Origin: Thermostichus sp047462415
GTDB taxonomy: Bacteria > Cyanobacteriota > Cyanobacteriia > Thermostichales > Thermostichaceae
Assembly: GCF_047462415.1 (NCBI RefSeq)
Contig: NZ_JANSJE010000003.1
Coordinates: 1 to 64,000 of the forward strand
Length of the DNA stretch: 64,000 bases
Reading direction: 5' to 3'
Position 1 is the stretch's first letter. Every line of letters begins with the position of its first letter. The notes beneath the pieces are model-generated. The model did no database searches. It saw only the letters and a program-made list of their open reading frames with translations, and was not told where the DNA came from. Below are positions 41,110-49,499 of the stretch, in pieces. The translations under genes were made by a program, and so were the position numbers.

Positions 41110-41979
41110 ATGGCTGTTTTCAATCCCTGGGTCACACCCCTAAACCAAACTTGGCAAGAGGTTTCCCCCATCGGCTGGACAACCGTTTACGAAGGGATCC
41201 CGGCTCACATCGACTGTCTTGGGCCGCTGCTCTATGAGCTCTTTCAGGAGCGCTGGGCCGAGATCCAAGTGGGCCAGGTGGTGGAGGGTGGCGTCCTGGA
41301 AGCGGCCTTCAAGGATCCCCCTACTCTCTGTGTGCTCTACGACGGCTACTTGACCGTGGCCACGGAAACTTGGCATTTGCATCTGTGTTTGGAGGAACAC
41401 CAGGGCGGCCCCTACCGCAGAACTCCTCCTGAGCTGCGCCGCAAAAGATTGGTCGGCCGCGCCGCACTCTATCGCCGCCTCAATCCGCAGGGCCAGCCTC
41501 GCCAATGGGGGATCCAGTTTTGGAACGGGGCAGAGGAATCGCTGCTGCAGATCTTTTTGCCCAGTCCCTTTTTGGGGCCAGGAGAAGACTACCTGCCCGA
41601 AGGCAAAGCCGACTATCAGCGGCTTTCCCTTTATGAACGCCTGCGAGCCATTTACGTCGAGGGAAAAGAGCGGATCCCTTACGCAGATAACCCTCTCAAG
41701 CGGCCCTATTTGGCGGTTTGCCGTTCCAGCCGCTGCTATCCTTCTCGCCACTATCAGCCGGTGGTGGAAGCTTTGCAATCGGCCCTGCGCGAGGCCAATC
41801 TGGATGTTCCGGTTATCACCTCAGGATGCCTAGAAGTCTGCCAACAAGGGCCGGTGGTTTTCTACTCTGGTGACCGCACCTGGTACAAGCAAGTCACACC
41901 CCCAGTAGCGCGGCAAATTGTCCAGGAGCACCTGCTGAACAAGTGTCCCTTAAAAGCTCACCTCTTTCCTGGGGATTAG
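41110..41979 (+). CDS. Protein with C-terminal thioredoxin-like [2Fe-2S] ferredoxin domain
   Basis: A 289-residue two-part protein. The N-terminal 190 residues are a family I do not recognise (VYEGIPAHIDCLGPLLYELF, VVEGGVLEAAFKDPPTLCVLYDG). The C-terminal 90 residues are a Trx-like [2Fe-2S] domain: LAVCRSSRCYPSRHYQPVVEAL, then SGCLEVCQQGPVVFYSGDRTWY and VTPPVARQIVQEHL, with four cysteine ligands. It is preceded by AGGAGCAACCT and sits in a tight operon (9 bp and 3 bp gaps). An electron-transfer or metal-insertion partner for the corrinoid system is an inference. Confidence 0.8.
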   Translation: MAVFNPWVTPLNQTWQEVSPIGWTTVYEGIPAHIDCLGPLLYELFQERWAEIQVGQVVEGGVLEAAFKDPPTLCVLYDGYLTVATETWHLHLCLEEHQGGPYRRTPPELRRKRLVGRAALYRRLNPQGQPRQWGIQFWNGAEESLLQIFLPSPFLGPGEDYLPEGKADYQRLSLYERLRAIYVEGKERIPYADNPLKRPYLAVCRSSRCYPSRHYQPVVEALQSALREANLDVPVITSGCLEVCQQGPVVFYSGDRTWYKQVTPPVARQIVQEHLLNKCPLKAHLFPGD

Positions 41980-41982
41980 CCT

Positions 41983-42660
41983 ATGGTCAGCCTACAAGCT
42001 CTTGTCCAGTCCATCCCCAAAACCCGCCGCGGGATCCCGGAGGTCATTTGGATCCAAGCCACCCGCGATCTAGCCCAAGGTCGATTTTGGCCCAGCCTAT
42101 TGACCACCATCGGCTGCCTTAGCAACATTGCCTATACCTGTACACTGCCTTTTGTAACTGTTGGCATCGTCACGGGCACCACGTTAACTCGCCAAAGGGC
42201 AATCGTCAGCGCTTCGATGATTTGGCTGGCCAACCAAATCTTTGGCTACACCTGGCACAACTATCCCCGTACCCCTGATTCTTTGGCTTGGGGGTTGGTC
42301 TTGGGGATCGGCACGGTGGGGGTGGCGTGGCTGGCCAGCTATCGCCCGCTCTTTTTCCAGCCCCACCCTGTCCAACCTCGGCAATGGCTGCGCAATTACC
42401 TTTGGATCCTGGTCATGCTGATCCTAGGGTTCCTTGCTTTTGAAGGGCTAATCTTGGCAGCCGGCCTGGTGCTGGGCGGAACAGAGGGCTTGACCCTGCC
42501 CATCTTGGGCAAGATCTGGTTGCACAACTGGCTGTGGACGGGCTTTTGGCTTGGGATCCACGCGCTGCTGGCCTGGGACAGAGGACGCCGCCGACTGGAG
42601 TTGGCGAGAGCCCACCTCGGCGGGCTGGGGTATCCCCAAGGGAGATCCAGGCCAGAATAG
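41983..42660 (+). CDS. DUF3120-like integral membrane protein
   Basis: A 225-residue membrane protein with about six hydrophobic segments (LLTTIGCLSNIAYTCTLPFVTVGIVTG, LAWGLVLGIGTVGVAWLA, NYLWILVMLILGFLAFEGLILAAGLVLG, WLHNWLWTGFWLGIHALLAW). The TWHNYPRTPDSLAWG loop holds a histidine that could bind a metal. The pattern matches my memory of the cyanobacterial DUF3120 family. Given its place in the B12-regulated operon, a role in transporting or inserting cobalt or a corrinoid across the inner membrane is possible. The stop lies 2 bp before the ArsA gene. Confidence 0.7.
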   Translation: MVSLQALVQSIPKTRRGIPEVIWIQATRDLAQGRFWPSLLTTIGCLSNIAYTCTLPFVTVGIVTGTTLTRQRAIVSASMIWLANQIFGYTWHNYPRTPDSLAWGLVLGIGTVGVAWLASYRPLFFQPHPVQPRQWLRNYLWILVMLILGFLAFEGLILAAGLVLGGTEGLTLPILGKIWLHNWLWTGFWLGIHALLAWDRGRRRLELARAHLGGLGYPQGRSRPE

Positions 42661-42662
42661 GG

Positions 42663-44780
42663 GTGACCTGCGCGCGAGGGATCCCTTTGCAGCCCGCTCA
42701 GCTCGACAACTCCCCCTTTGACCGGCTCGTGGACTACGTCCCGCTGACGCGATCGGCTTCCTGCCGCTTGCTGCTGTTGAGCGGCAAGGGGGGCGTGGGC
42801 AAGACCACCCTGGCCTGTGCCCTGGCCCGTCACCTAGCCCAGAGGCAACCAGAGCGCCGTCTGCTGTTGCTGTCCACCGATCCGGCCCACTCCCTGGGGG
42901 ATGTGCTGGGGATCCCGGTGGCCGACACCCCCCAACCCCTGCCGGAAAGTGCTCCGCACCGCTTGCGCGAATGGCCGAACTTGCAGGTGCGGGCTCTCCA
43001 GGCCGAGGTGCTGCTGCAGTCTTTCAAGCAGACCTACGGCCCTGCTCTGGAGCTCATTGCCGAGCGGGGCAGTTGGCTGGGGCGAGAGGATCTGTTGCCC
43101 CTTTGGGATCTGGACTGGCCGGGGGTGGACGAGCTGATGGCCATCCTCGAGGTCAACCGCCTGCTGGCAGGCCAAGAGGTGGACACAGTCATCCTGGACA
43201 CGGCCCCCACCGGCCACACCCTGCGGCTGTTGGAGTTGCCTGACTTTTTGGATAATCTGCTGGCGGTGTTTGCCACCTTCCAGGCCAAGCACCGCGAGGT
43301 TGTCCAATCCCTGACGGGCACCTATCGACCGGATGAGGCCGATGCCTTTTTGACCCGGCTACAAAGTGAGCTGGAGGGAGGCAAAGCCCGCCTCACCGAC
43401 CCGGAGAGCACCTCTGCTTGGCTGGTGCTGATCCCGGAGCCCTTGAGCGTGGCGGAGACCCGCCGCTTCTGTCAACAACTGCAAAGCCGCCGTGTGCCTG
43501 TGGGGGGTCTTCTGGTCAACCAGGTGCTGCTAGGGACGGTGGCGGCCGCAGGGGAAAAAGCGGAAGCAACCCCCAGCCGCCCCTCGCCTCTCTACCTGGC
43601 CCGCCAGCAGGAGCAGTGGCGCTGGCTAAAAACGCTTCAAGAGGAGCTGCCTGGCTATCCCATCTGGGTTTGTCCCTATCAACTGGAGGAGCCGATTGGG
43701 CCGACGGCCCTGGACAAGCTGGTGCAGCAGCTTCGCCCTTTGCCAGAGGTGCTGCCGCAGTTGGCAGGGATCCCCGCCCCGGGGGAACTCTCCCCTTCGC
43801 CGCAGCGGGACGAAGTCCTTGGGATTGCTTCTGGGCAGAGCCAGGCTTTGGGCCTTCCAGATTTTTTGGCCCAAGGGATCCGCCTTGTGCTGGTGGGGGG
43901 CAAGGGCGGAGTGGGCAAGACCACGGTGGCCGGGGCCCTAGCCTGGAACTTGGCCCAGCGCCATCCCGACCAGCGGCTCTTACTGGTCTCCATCGACCCG
44001 GCCCACTCGCTGGGGGATCTGTTTCAGACGAAGCTGGGTCAGGAGCCACTGCCTCTCTTGCCCAACCTGCTGGGCCAGGAGATCGAGGCGGCGGCAGTGC
44101 TGGAGCGCTTCCGCCAAGACTACCTGGAGGAGGTGGCGGCCATTTTGGCAGGCGAGGGGACGGCAGGGGTGGAAGTCCAGTACGACCCCCAGGCTTGGCG
44201 GCAGCTTTTGCAGATGCCCCCTCCCGGTCTAGACGAGGTGATGGCCCTGCTGACGGTGCTGGAACAAGAAGCCAGCGGCCAGTTCAACCTGGTGGTGGTG
44301 GATACCGCCCCCACCGGCCATCTCCTGCGCTTTTTGCAGATGCCGCAGGCCCTAGAAGGCTGGGTGAGCCTGGCCCTGAAGCTGTGGCTAAAGTACCGCG
44401 ACGTGGTGGGCAGGCCGGAATGGGCGCAGCGGCTGCGGGATCTCTTGGCCCAGGTGCGCCAGCTCCAGCGGCGGCTGCGGGATCCCCAGTTTGTTAGCTT
44501 TGTCCCCGTCTTCAACCCCGAACAGGCAGTTCTGGCCGAAACCGAGCGTCTTTTGGCGGAGTTGGATGCCCTGGGGATCCCCCATCCCTACGCCGTTCTC
44601 AATCGGGTTTGGCTAGAGGACTCCACCCCCTTGGGAGAGGCCCTCCGCCGCCGCCACCAAGCCCTTCTGGCCCAGCTCCCCCGGCGATTCTCCCAACAGG
44701 CCATCTTGATCATCCCCTTCGTGCATCCTCCCAGCTTGGAGAATATCGGCTCCTACTTATTTGCTCCCCAGGAGCCCTAA
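42663..44780 (+). CDS. Tandem ArsA/GET3-type ATPase
   Basis: A 705-residue protein with two ArsA-type ATPase halves. Each has a deviant Walker A GKGGVGKTT (about residues 41 and 415), the switch motif STDPAHSLGD or SIDPAHSLGD, and DTAPTGHTLRLLELP or DTAPTGHLLRFLQMP. ArsA-like ATPases energise metalloid pumps or target membrane proteins, and their link to cobalamin operons is not established. GTG 42663 lies 2 bp after DUF3120, and TTG 42687 with GAGGG upstream is an alternative. Element copy 9 (VDYVPLTRSAS) lies in the short N-terminal lead before the first Walker A. Confidence 0.85.
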   Translation: MTCARGIPLQPAQLDNSPFDRLVDYVPLTRSASCRLLLLSGKGGVGKTTLACALARHLAQRQPERRLLLLSTDPAHSLGDVLGIPVADTPQPLPESAPHRLREWPNLQVRALQAEVLLQSFKQTYGPALELIAERGSWLGREDLLPLWDLDWPGVDELMAILEVNRLLAGQEVDTVILDTAPTGHTLRLLELPDFLDNLLAVFATFQAKHREVVQSLTGTYRPDEADAFLTRLQSELEGGKARLTDPESTSAWLVLIPEPLSVAETRRFCQQLQSRRVPVGGLLVNQVLLGTVAAAGEKAEATPSRPSPLYLARQQEQWRWLKTLQEELPGYPIWVCPYQLEEPIGPTALDKLVQQLRPLPEVLPQLAGIPAPGELSPSPQRDEVLGIASGQSQALGLPDFLAQGIRLVLVGGKGGVGKTTVAGALAWNLAQRHPDQRLLLVSIDPAHSLGDLFQTKLGQEPLPLLPNLLGQEIEAAAVLERFRQDYLEEVAAILAGEGTAGVEVQYDPQAWRQLLQMPPPGLDEVMALLTVLEQEASGQFNLVVVDTAPTGHLLRFLQMPQALEGWVSLALKLWLKYRDVVGRPEWAQRLRDLLAQVRQLQRRLRDPQFVSFVPVFNPEQAVLAETERLLAELDALGIPHPYAVLNRVWLEDSTPLGEALRRRHQALLAQLPRRFSQQAILIIPFVHPPSLENIGSYLFAPQEP
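42731..42756 (+). repeat. Interspersed 27-bp element, copy 9 (N-terminus of the ArsA gene)
   Basis: One mismatch in the core (GGACTACGTC for GGACTCCGTC). It is read as VDYVPLTRS, the same frame as copies 4 and 8. Confidence 0.85.
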
Positions 44781-44811
44781 CCTGGGGGTAGATCTTGCTC
44801 ACCCAAACGGT

Positions 44812-46848
44812 ATGGATCCCAGACTGGAAGAGCGCGCCCGCGAGCTGCGCGCCCTGCTGCAGAAGGCCAGCATCGCCTACTACGTCCACGATGCCCCCAT
44901 CCTGGAAGACAGCGTTTACGACCGCCTCTACCGGGAGCTGCAAGAGCTGGAGCGGGCTTACCCCGAACTGGTCACCCCCGACAGCCCTACCCAGCGGGTG
45001 GGAGAAAAACCTGCAGAGCATTTTCCTACTGTCTTCCACCGCATCCCCCTCCACAGCTTGGAAAATGCTTTCAACCCAGAAGAGCTAGAGGAGTGGCAAG
45101 AGCGCCTGCTGCGAGTTTTGGGCCGCGACAGCGAGACAGAGGAGGAGCTGGAATACGTCTGTGAGCTGAAGATCGATGGCGCCGCCTTGGCCCTGACCTA
45201 CCTCGATGGTCTTTTGGAGCGGGGCGCTACCCGGGGGGACGGTCAGGCCGGAGAGGACATCACCCCCAACGTGCGCGCCATTCGTTCCATTCCCCTGCGG
45301 CTGGCGACGGCAGATCCGCCTCCCGTTTTGGAGGTGCGGGGGGAAGTCTATCTGGCCCTGGCTGAGTTCGAGCGCATCAACCAAGAGCGCCGCTCCGCTG
45401 GGGATCCCCCCTTTGCCAACCCGCGCAACTGCGCCGCCGGCACCCTGCGCCAATTGGATAGCCGCGTTGTCGCCGCCCGCAAGCTCAGCTTTTTTGCCTA
45501 TGCCCTCCACTGGCCAGAAGGCTGGCCGAGCGGGGATCCCCCCCAAACCCAGTGGCAGTGTCTGCGGCAGCTCAAGGAACTGGGATTTCCGGTCAACCCC
45601 CTCTCCCAGGTGTGCCGGGGCTTGCAGGAGGTGATCCAATTTTACGAGCGGTGGCGGGGTGCCCAGCTCCCCTACGCCTGCGACGGCGTGGTGGTGAAGC
45701 TCAACTCCTTGCGGCTGCAAGAGGAGGCCGGCTTTACACAAAAATTTCCCCGCTGGGCCATTGCCCTCAAATACCCTGCCCAAGAAGTTCCCACCCGCAT
45801 CCGCGCCATTTTTGCCAGCGTAGGCCGCACCGGCGCCGTCACCCCGGTGGCAGAGCTCGAGCCCGTGCTTCTGGCCGGCACCACCGTCAGCCGCGCCAGC
45901 CTGCACAATGCCGATCGCCTCGAGGAGCTGGATGTGCACATCGGCGACACGGCCATCGTGCGCAAAGCCGGGGAGATCATCCCCGAGGTGGTGGGGATCC
46001 TCAAAGAGTTGCGCCCCCCCGACGCTGTTCCCTACCGCCTGCCCAGCCACTGCCCCGAATGCCACACCCCCCTGGTTCGCCCTGCCGGCGAGGCGATAAC
46101 CCGCTGCCCCAACCCAGACTGCCCGGCCAAGATCAGGGGGGAACTGCAGCACTGGGCCAGCCGCGACGCTTTGGATATCGAGGGCTTAGGGGAAAAGCGG
46201 GTAGCCCAGTTGGTGGAAAAGCTGGGGGTGCGCACCGTGGCCGACCTCTACCGCCTCGCCCCGGAACAGTTGGAGAGTTTGGCAGGGATGGGATCCCGTT
46301 CCAGCCAGAAGCTGGTGCAGGCCATTCAGCGCTCCCGCCAACAGCCCTGGGAGCGGGTGCTATATGGATTGGGGATCCCCCATGTGGGGGTGGTGACCGC
46401 CCAGACTTTGGCCCAGCATTTCCCCGCCCCAGAACTCTTAGCCCAGGCCAGGGCTGAAGACATCGCCCAGATCTACGGGATAGGGGCGGAAATTGCCGAG
46501 GCGGTGGTGGCCTGGTTTGCCGATCCCGCCCACCAGAAGTTGTTGCAGGAGCTGGGGGAGCTGGGGATCCCTGCCCTGCCCCAGCAGAAGGCCCCTGCTG
46601 TTTCCCAGGTGCTGGCCGGGAAGAAGTTTGTAATCACTGGCACCTTGCCCACCCTCTCCCGCCAGCAGGCCAAGGCTTGGATTGAGAGCCGCGGCGGCAA
46701 AGTGACCGCCAGCGTCAGCCGCCAAACCGACTATGTGGTGGTGGGGTCGGATCCCGGCTCCAAGCTCAAGCAGGCGCAAGAATTGGGGATCCCCCTGCTG
46801 AGCGAAGCGGAGCTGTTGGCCCTGGAATCCGGTGATCCGCAGCCTTGA
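44812..46848 (+). CDS. ligA: NAD-dependent DNA ligase
   Basis: A 678-residue ligase. The Ia and adenylation domains have the AMP-lysine motif CELKIDGAALALTY (about residue 115), RGEVYLALAEFERIN and GVVVKLNSL. The OB fold, the four-cysteine zinc finger (CPECHTPLV...CPNPDCPAK), HhH repeats (DIEGLGEKRVAQL, LAGMGSRSSQKL) and the C-terminal BRCT (GKKFVITGTLPTLSRQQAKAWIESRGGKVT) follow in the usual order. ATG 44812 is chosen over 44761, which overlaps the ArsA gene. Confidence 0.97.
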   Translation: MDPRLEERARELRALLQKASIAYYVHDAPILEDSVYDRLYRELQELERAYPELVTPDSPTQRVGEKPAEHFPTVFHRIPLHSLENAFNPEELEEWQERLLRVLGRDSETEEELEYVCELKIDGAALALTYLDGLLERGATRGDGQAGEDITPNVRAIRSIPLRLATADPPPVLEVRGEVYLALAEFERINQERRSAGDPPFANPRNCAAGTLRQLDSRVVAARKLSFFAYALHWPEGWPSGDPPQTQWQCLRQLKELGFPVNPLSQVCRGLQEVIQFYERWRGAQLPYACDGVVVKLNSLRLQEEAGFTQKFPRWAIALKYPAQEVPTRIRAIFASVGRTGAVTPVAELEPVLLAGTTVSRASLHNADRLEELDVHIGDTAIVRKAGEIIPEVVGILKELRPPDAVPYRLPSHCPECHTPLVRPAGEAITRCPNPDCPAKIRGELQHWASRDALDIEGLGEKRVAQLVEKLGVRTVADLYRLAPEQLESLAGMGSRSSQKLVQAIQRSRQQPWERVLYGLGIPHVGVVTAQTLAQHFPAPELLAQARAEDIAQIYGIGAEIAEAVVAWFADPAHQKLLQELGELGIPALPQQKAPAVSQVLAGKKFVITGTLPTLSRQQAKAWIESRGGKVTASVSRQTDYVVVGSDPGSKLKQAQELGIPLLSEAELLALESGDPQP

Positions 46849-46944
46849 CAGGGGTAGATCCCCAGAAAACTTGGGGAAAGTGGGTTGTTCTAACGGCAGG
46901 GATGATTTATGATTCAACTCTAGTGAGGAGTGGACGCCAATAGG

Positions 46945-46985
46945 GGGGAAGCGAACGAAACACGGACAGTTCCTTCCCCTTTTTG
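46945..46985 (+). terminator. Terminator downstream of ligA
   Basis: GGGGAAG (46945-46951) pairs with CTTCCCC (46973-46979) across a 21-nt loop and is followed by five T residues. Confidence 0.65.
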
Positions 46986-47063
46986 GTTGCCAACAAAGGC
47001 CGTCACACCCCCCCGAAAGCATCCAACTTAACTGAAAGATCCCTTGGCCTTCGATAGCCATCT

Positions 47064-47093
47064 TTGCCAGGGCCGGGTAAGTTCTACTATGAT
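47064..47093 (+). promoter_or_regulatory. Promoter of the Yfr1 sRNA
   Basis: -35 TTGCCA (47064-47069) and -10 TATGAT (47088-47093) are separated by 18 bp, predicting a transcription start near 47100. Confidence 0.75.
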
Positions 47094-47099
47094 GGGATC

Positions 47100-47167
47100 A
47101 GCGGAGACGCATGTTTCCGTTCACTCCTCACACCATCTGCCGCTCGGCGTTCAGTCGGGCGGTTTTT
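47100..47167 (+). ncRNA. yfr1: Yfr1 cyanobacterial small RNA
   Basis: A transcript of about 68 nt between ligA and clpX. A 5' stem (CGGA...TCCG, 47102-47119) is followed by a single-stranded stretch with the ultraconserved Yfr1 motif ACTCCTCACACC (47123-47134). A terminator hairpin then follows (CCGCTCG-gcgttcagt-CGGGCGG and five T, 47140-47167). Known Yfr1 RNAs share this order (stem, unpaired ACUCCUCACAC, terminator stem) and length, and act by base-pairing with mRNAs such as those of outer-membrane porins. Promoter, motif and terminator all fit. Confidence 0.88.
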
Positions 47168-47398
47168 CTGTAGACCTGTCTAGGGGGGTCACAGTTATCT
47201 CACAAGAATCTCTGAGCACTTCGCCTGGGAACAAGCCCAGCGGAGATGCTAGACTGATAGACCAGTGAGTTCCACCCGCCTCGGCATTCCTACACTCTCA
47301 TAGCCGATTTGCCCCACGCTTTGATTTGTTTGAATGTCCAGTCTTCCTCTGGCTTTTGCCGGATAGGATAGCCAAGAACAAGCAGCAACGAGGATCCC
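47168..47398. other. clpX upstream region
   Basis: A 231-bp spacer between the Yfr1 terminator and clpX. It holds a short hairpin (CGCCTGGG...CCCAGCG, about 47221-47242) and a -10-like TAGGAT near 47365. I see no gene. Confidence 0.5.
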
Positions 47399-48751
47399 AT
47401 GGCCAAATATGACTCCCACTTAAGGTGCTCCTTCTGCAATAAGTCCCAGGATCAAGTGCGTAAGTTGATTGCAGGGCCGGGGGTCTACATTTGTGACGAG
47501 TGTGTGGAGCTCTGCAACGAAATTTTGGATGAGGAGCTCTACGACGGCAACCCTCCTGCTACTGCTGCCACTGCCCCTGCCCCCAGTCGTCGCGAAACCA
47601 CCAAGAAATCTTTTCGCAGCCTGCCTTCTCTGGCGCAGTTGCCTAAGCCGCGCGAGATCATGCGTTATCTTGACCAATATGTGATCGGCCAAGAGAAGGC
47701 CAAGAAGGTCTTGTCGGTGGCGGTGTACAACCACTACAAGCGCCTAGCGGCCAAGGCCAACCCCAGCAGCCTCGGAGCTGCGGAGCTGGATGAGGTGGAG
47801 CTGCAAAAGTCCAACATCTTGATCATCGGCCCCACCGGCTCCGGCAAAACCCTGCTGGCCGAAACCCTGGCCCGCATGTTGGATGTGCCCTTTGCTGTTG
47901 CCGATGCCACCACCCTCACCGAAGCCGGCTACGTCGGCGAAGATGTGGAAAACATCCTGTTGCGCCTGCTGCAGGTGGCGGACATGGATGTGGAAGCAGC
48001 CCAGCGCGGCATCATCTACATCGACGAAATCGACAAAATTGCCCGCAAGAGCGAAAACCCCTCCATTACCCGCGACGTTTCCGGCGAAGGGGTGCAGCAG
48101 GCTTTGCTGAAGATGCTGGAAGGCACCATCGCCAACGTGCCCCCCCAAGGCGGACGCAAGCACCCCTACCAAGACTGCATTCAAATCGATACTTCGAATA
48201 TCCTCTTTATCTGCGGGGGCGCTTTTGTCGGCCTAGAGAAGGTAATCGAGCAGCGCATCGGCAAAAAGTCGATGGGCTTTATCAAGCCAGGGGAGCAGCT
48301 AGCAGTTACCCGTGAGCAGCGCATGGCCAACGCCCTCAAAGCTTTGGAGCCGGAGGATTTGATCAAGTACGGCATGATCCCCGAATTCACGGGACGAATT
48401 CCGGTGGTGGCCACTTTGGATCCGCTGGATGAGAAGGCGCTGGAGGCCATCTTGACGCAGCCTAAGAATGCCATTCTCAAACAGGCGCAAAAGCTGTTGC
48501 GCATGGACGGGGTGGAGCTGGAGTTCGAGCCGGCTGCCATTTCTGCCATTGCCAAGGAAGCCTACCGTCGCAAAACGGGGGCGCGGGCGTTGCGGGCCAT
48601 TGTGGAGGAGCTAATGCTGGATGTAATGTACGAGGCGCCCTCCCGCCGTGACCTAAAGTACATCCGCATCACCGCCGAGATGGTGGAGCGCCGTTCCACG
48701 CACGAGCTGATCCCTCACCCTTCCACCCTGCCCAAGCCTGAGTCTGCCTAG
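47399..48751 (+). CDS. clpX: ClpX, ATPase subunit of Clp protease
   Basis: A 450-residue AAA+ unfoldase. The N-terminal zinc-binding domain has CSFCNKSQ and CDECVELC. Walker A is GPTGSGKTLLAETLARML (about residue 145), Walker B IIYIDEIDKIARK, and sensor and arginine-finger motifs ISGEGVQQALLKMLEGT-like (VSGEGVQQALLKMLEGT) and GARALRAIVEE are complete. It recognises substrates for ClpP. No clpP or tig lies next to it here, unlike the common tig-clpP-clpX order. Confidence 0.97.
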   Translation: MAKYDSHLRCSFCNKSQDQVRKLIAGPGVYICDECVELCNEILDEELYDGNPPATAATAPAPSRRETTKKSFRSLPSLAQLPKPREIMRYLDQYVIGQEKAKKVLSVAVYNHYKRLAAKANPSSLGAAELDEVELQKSNILIIGPTGSGKTLLAETLARMLDVPFAVADATTLTEAGYVGEDVENILLRLLQVADMDVEAAQRGIIYIDEIDKIARKSENPSITRDVSGEGVQQALLKMLEGTIANVPPQGGRKHPYQDCIQIDTSNILFICGGAFVGLEKVIEQRIGKKSMGFIKPGEQLAVTREQRMANALKALEPEDLIKYGMIPEFTGRIPVVATLDPLDEKALEAILTQPKNAILKQAQKLLRMDGVELEFEPAAISAIAKEAYRRKTGARALRAIVEELMLDVMYEAPSRRDLKYIRITAEMVERRSTHELIPHPSTLPKPESA

Positions 48752-48828
48752 GATCTCAGCCCTGCCCGATCCCTGCTGCGTCAGCCTATGATTGGTGTTT
48801 GGTTTTGAAGTAAAGGGCAAGGGGGCGC

Positions 48829-49488
48829 ATGGGGCGAGCGGATCGCGAGTATGCGGTGATCGGTCTGGGACGCTTCGGCACGAGTTTGGCCCTCACGCTG
48901 ATGGAGCGGGGGCACAATGTTTTGGGGATCGACCGCAGCCGGGAGATCGTGCAGCGTCTGGCGGATCAACTGACGCAGGTGGTGGCTCTGGATTCCAGCG
49001 ATGAGGATGCGCTGCGAGCGGTGGATATTCTCTCCTTCGACACGGTGGTGGTGGCCATCGGCAGCGATTTCGAGAGCAATTTGCTGACGACGGTGGCCCT
49101 CAAGAGCTTAGGGGTGCGCAACGTGGTTTGCAAGGCTTCGACGGAGCGGCAGCGCTCGATTCTCTTGCGGGTGGGCGCCGATCGGGTGGTGTTGCCGGAG
49201 CAGGAGGCGGGCCGGCGTCTGGCTCAGGTGTTGACGGCACCAGGGATCCTGGATCAATTGGAGCTGGAGCCGGGCTACGGCATTACCGAGCTGGAGGTGC
49301 CGGAGGCGTTGGTGGGCCATACGCTGGCGGAGTCAGACTTGCGTCGCCGCTTTGGCATCACGGTCTTGGTGGTGAAGCGAAAACAATCGTTGGTGGTCTC
49401 ACCGCCAGCAGACTACCTGTTGGAGAAGGGAGATCTGCTGGTGGTGCTGGGGGCCAATACCAATATCTCGCGGCTGAACGAGATGTAA
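48829..49488 (+). CDS. ktrA: K+ uptake regulator KtrA/TrkA-like (RCK domain)
   Basis: A 219-residue cytosolic regulator of a Ktr potassium channel. The N-terminal RCK Rossmann motif VIGLGRFGTSLALTLMERGHNVLGID binds nucleotide (ATP/ADP or NAD), and the C-terminal TrkA-C domain (GYGITELEVPEALVGHTLAESDLRRRFGI) follows. The channel gene ktrB starts 12 bp downstream, so the pair forms one operon. Confidence 0.92.
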   Translation: MGRADREYAVIGLGRFGTSLALTLMERGHNVLGIDRSREIVQRLADQLTQVVALDSSDEDALRAVDILSFDTVVVAIGSDFESNLLTTVALKSLGVRNVVCKASTERQRSILLRVGADRVVLPEQEAGRRLAQVLTAPGILDQLELEPGYGITELEVPEALVGHTLAESDLRRRFGITVLVVKRKQSLVVSPPADYLLEKGDLLVVLGANTNISRLNEM

Positions 49489-49499
49489 GGGGGGATCCG

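Noticed and set aside
46849..46945. tRNA, tmRNA, RNase P or SRP RNA in the ligA-clpX spacer
   Set aside because: I looked for T-loop (GGTTCRA) and the conserved cores of these RNAs here and in other spacers and found none. Only Yfr1 fits.
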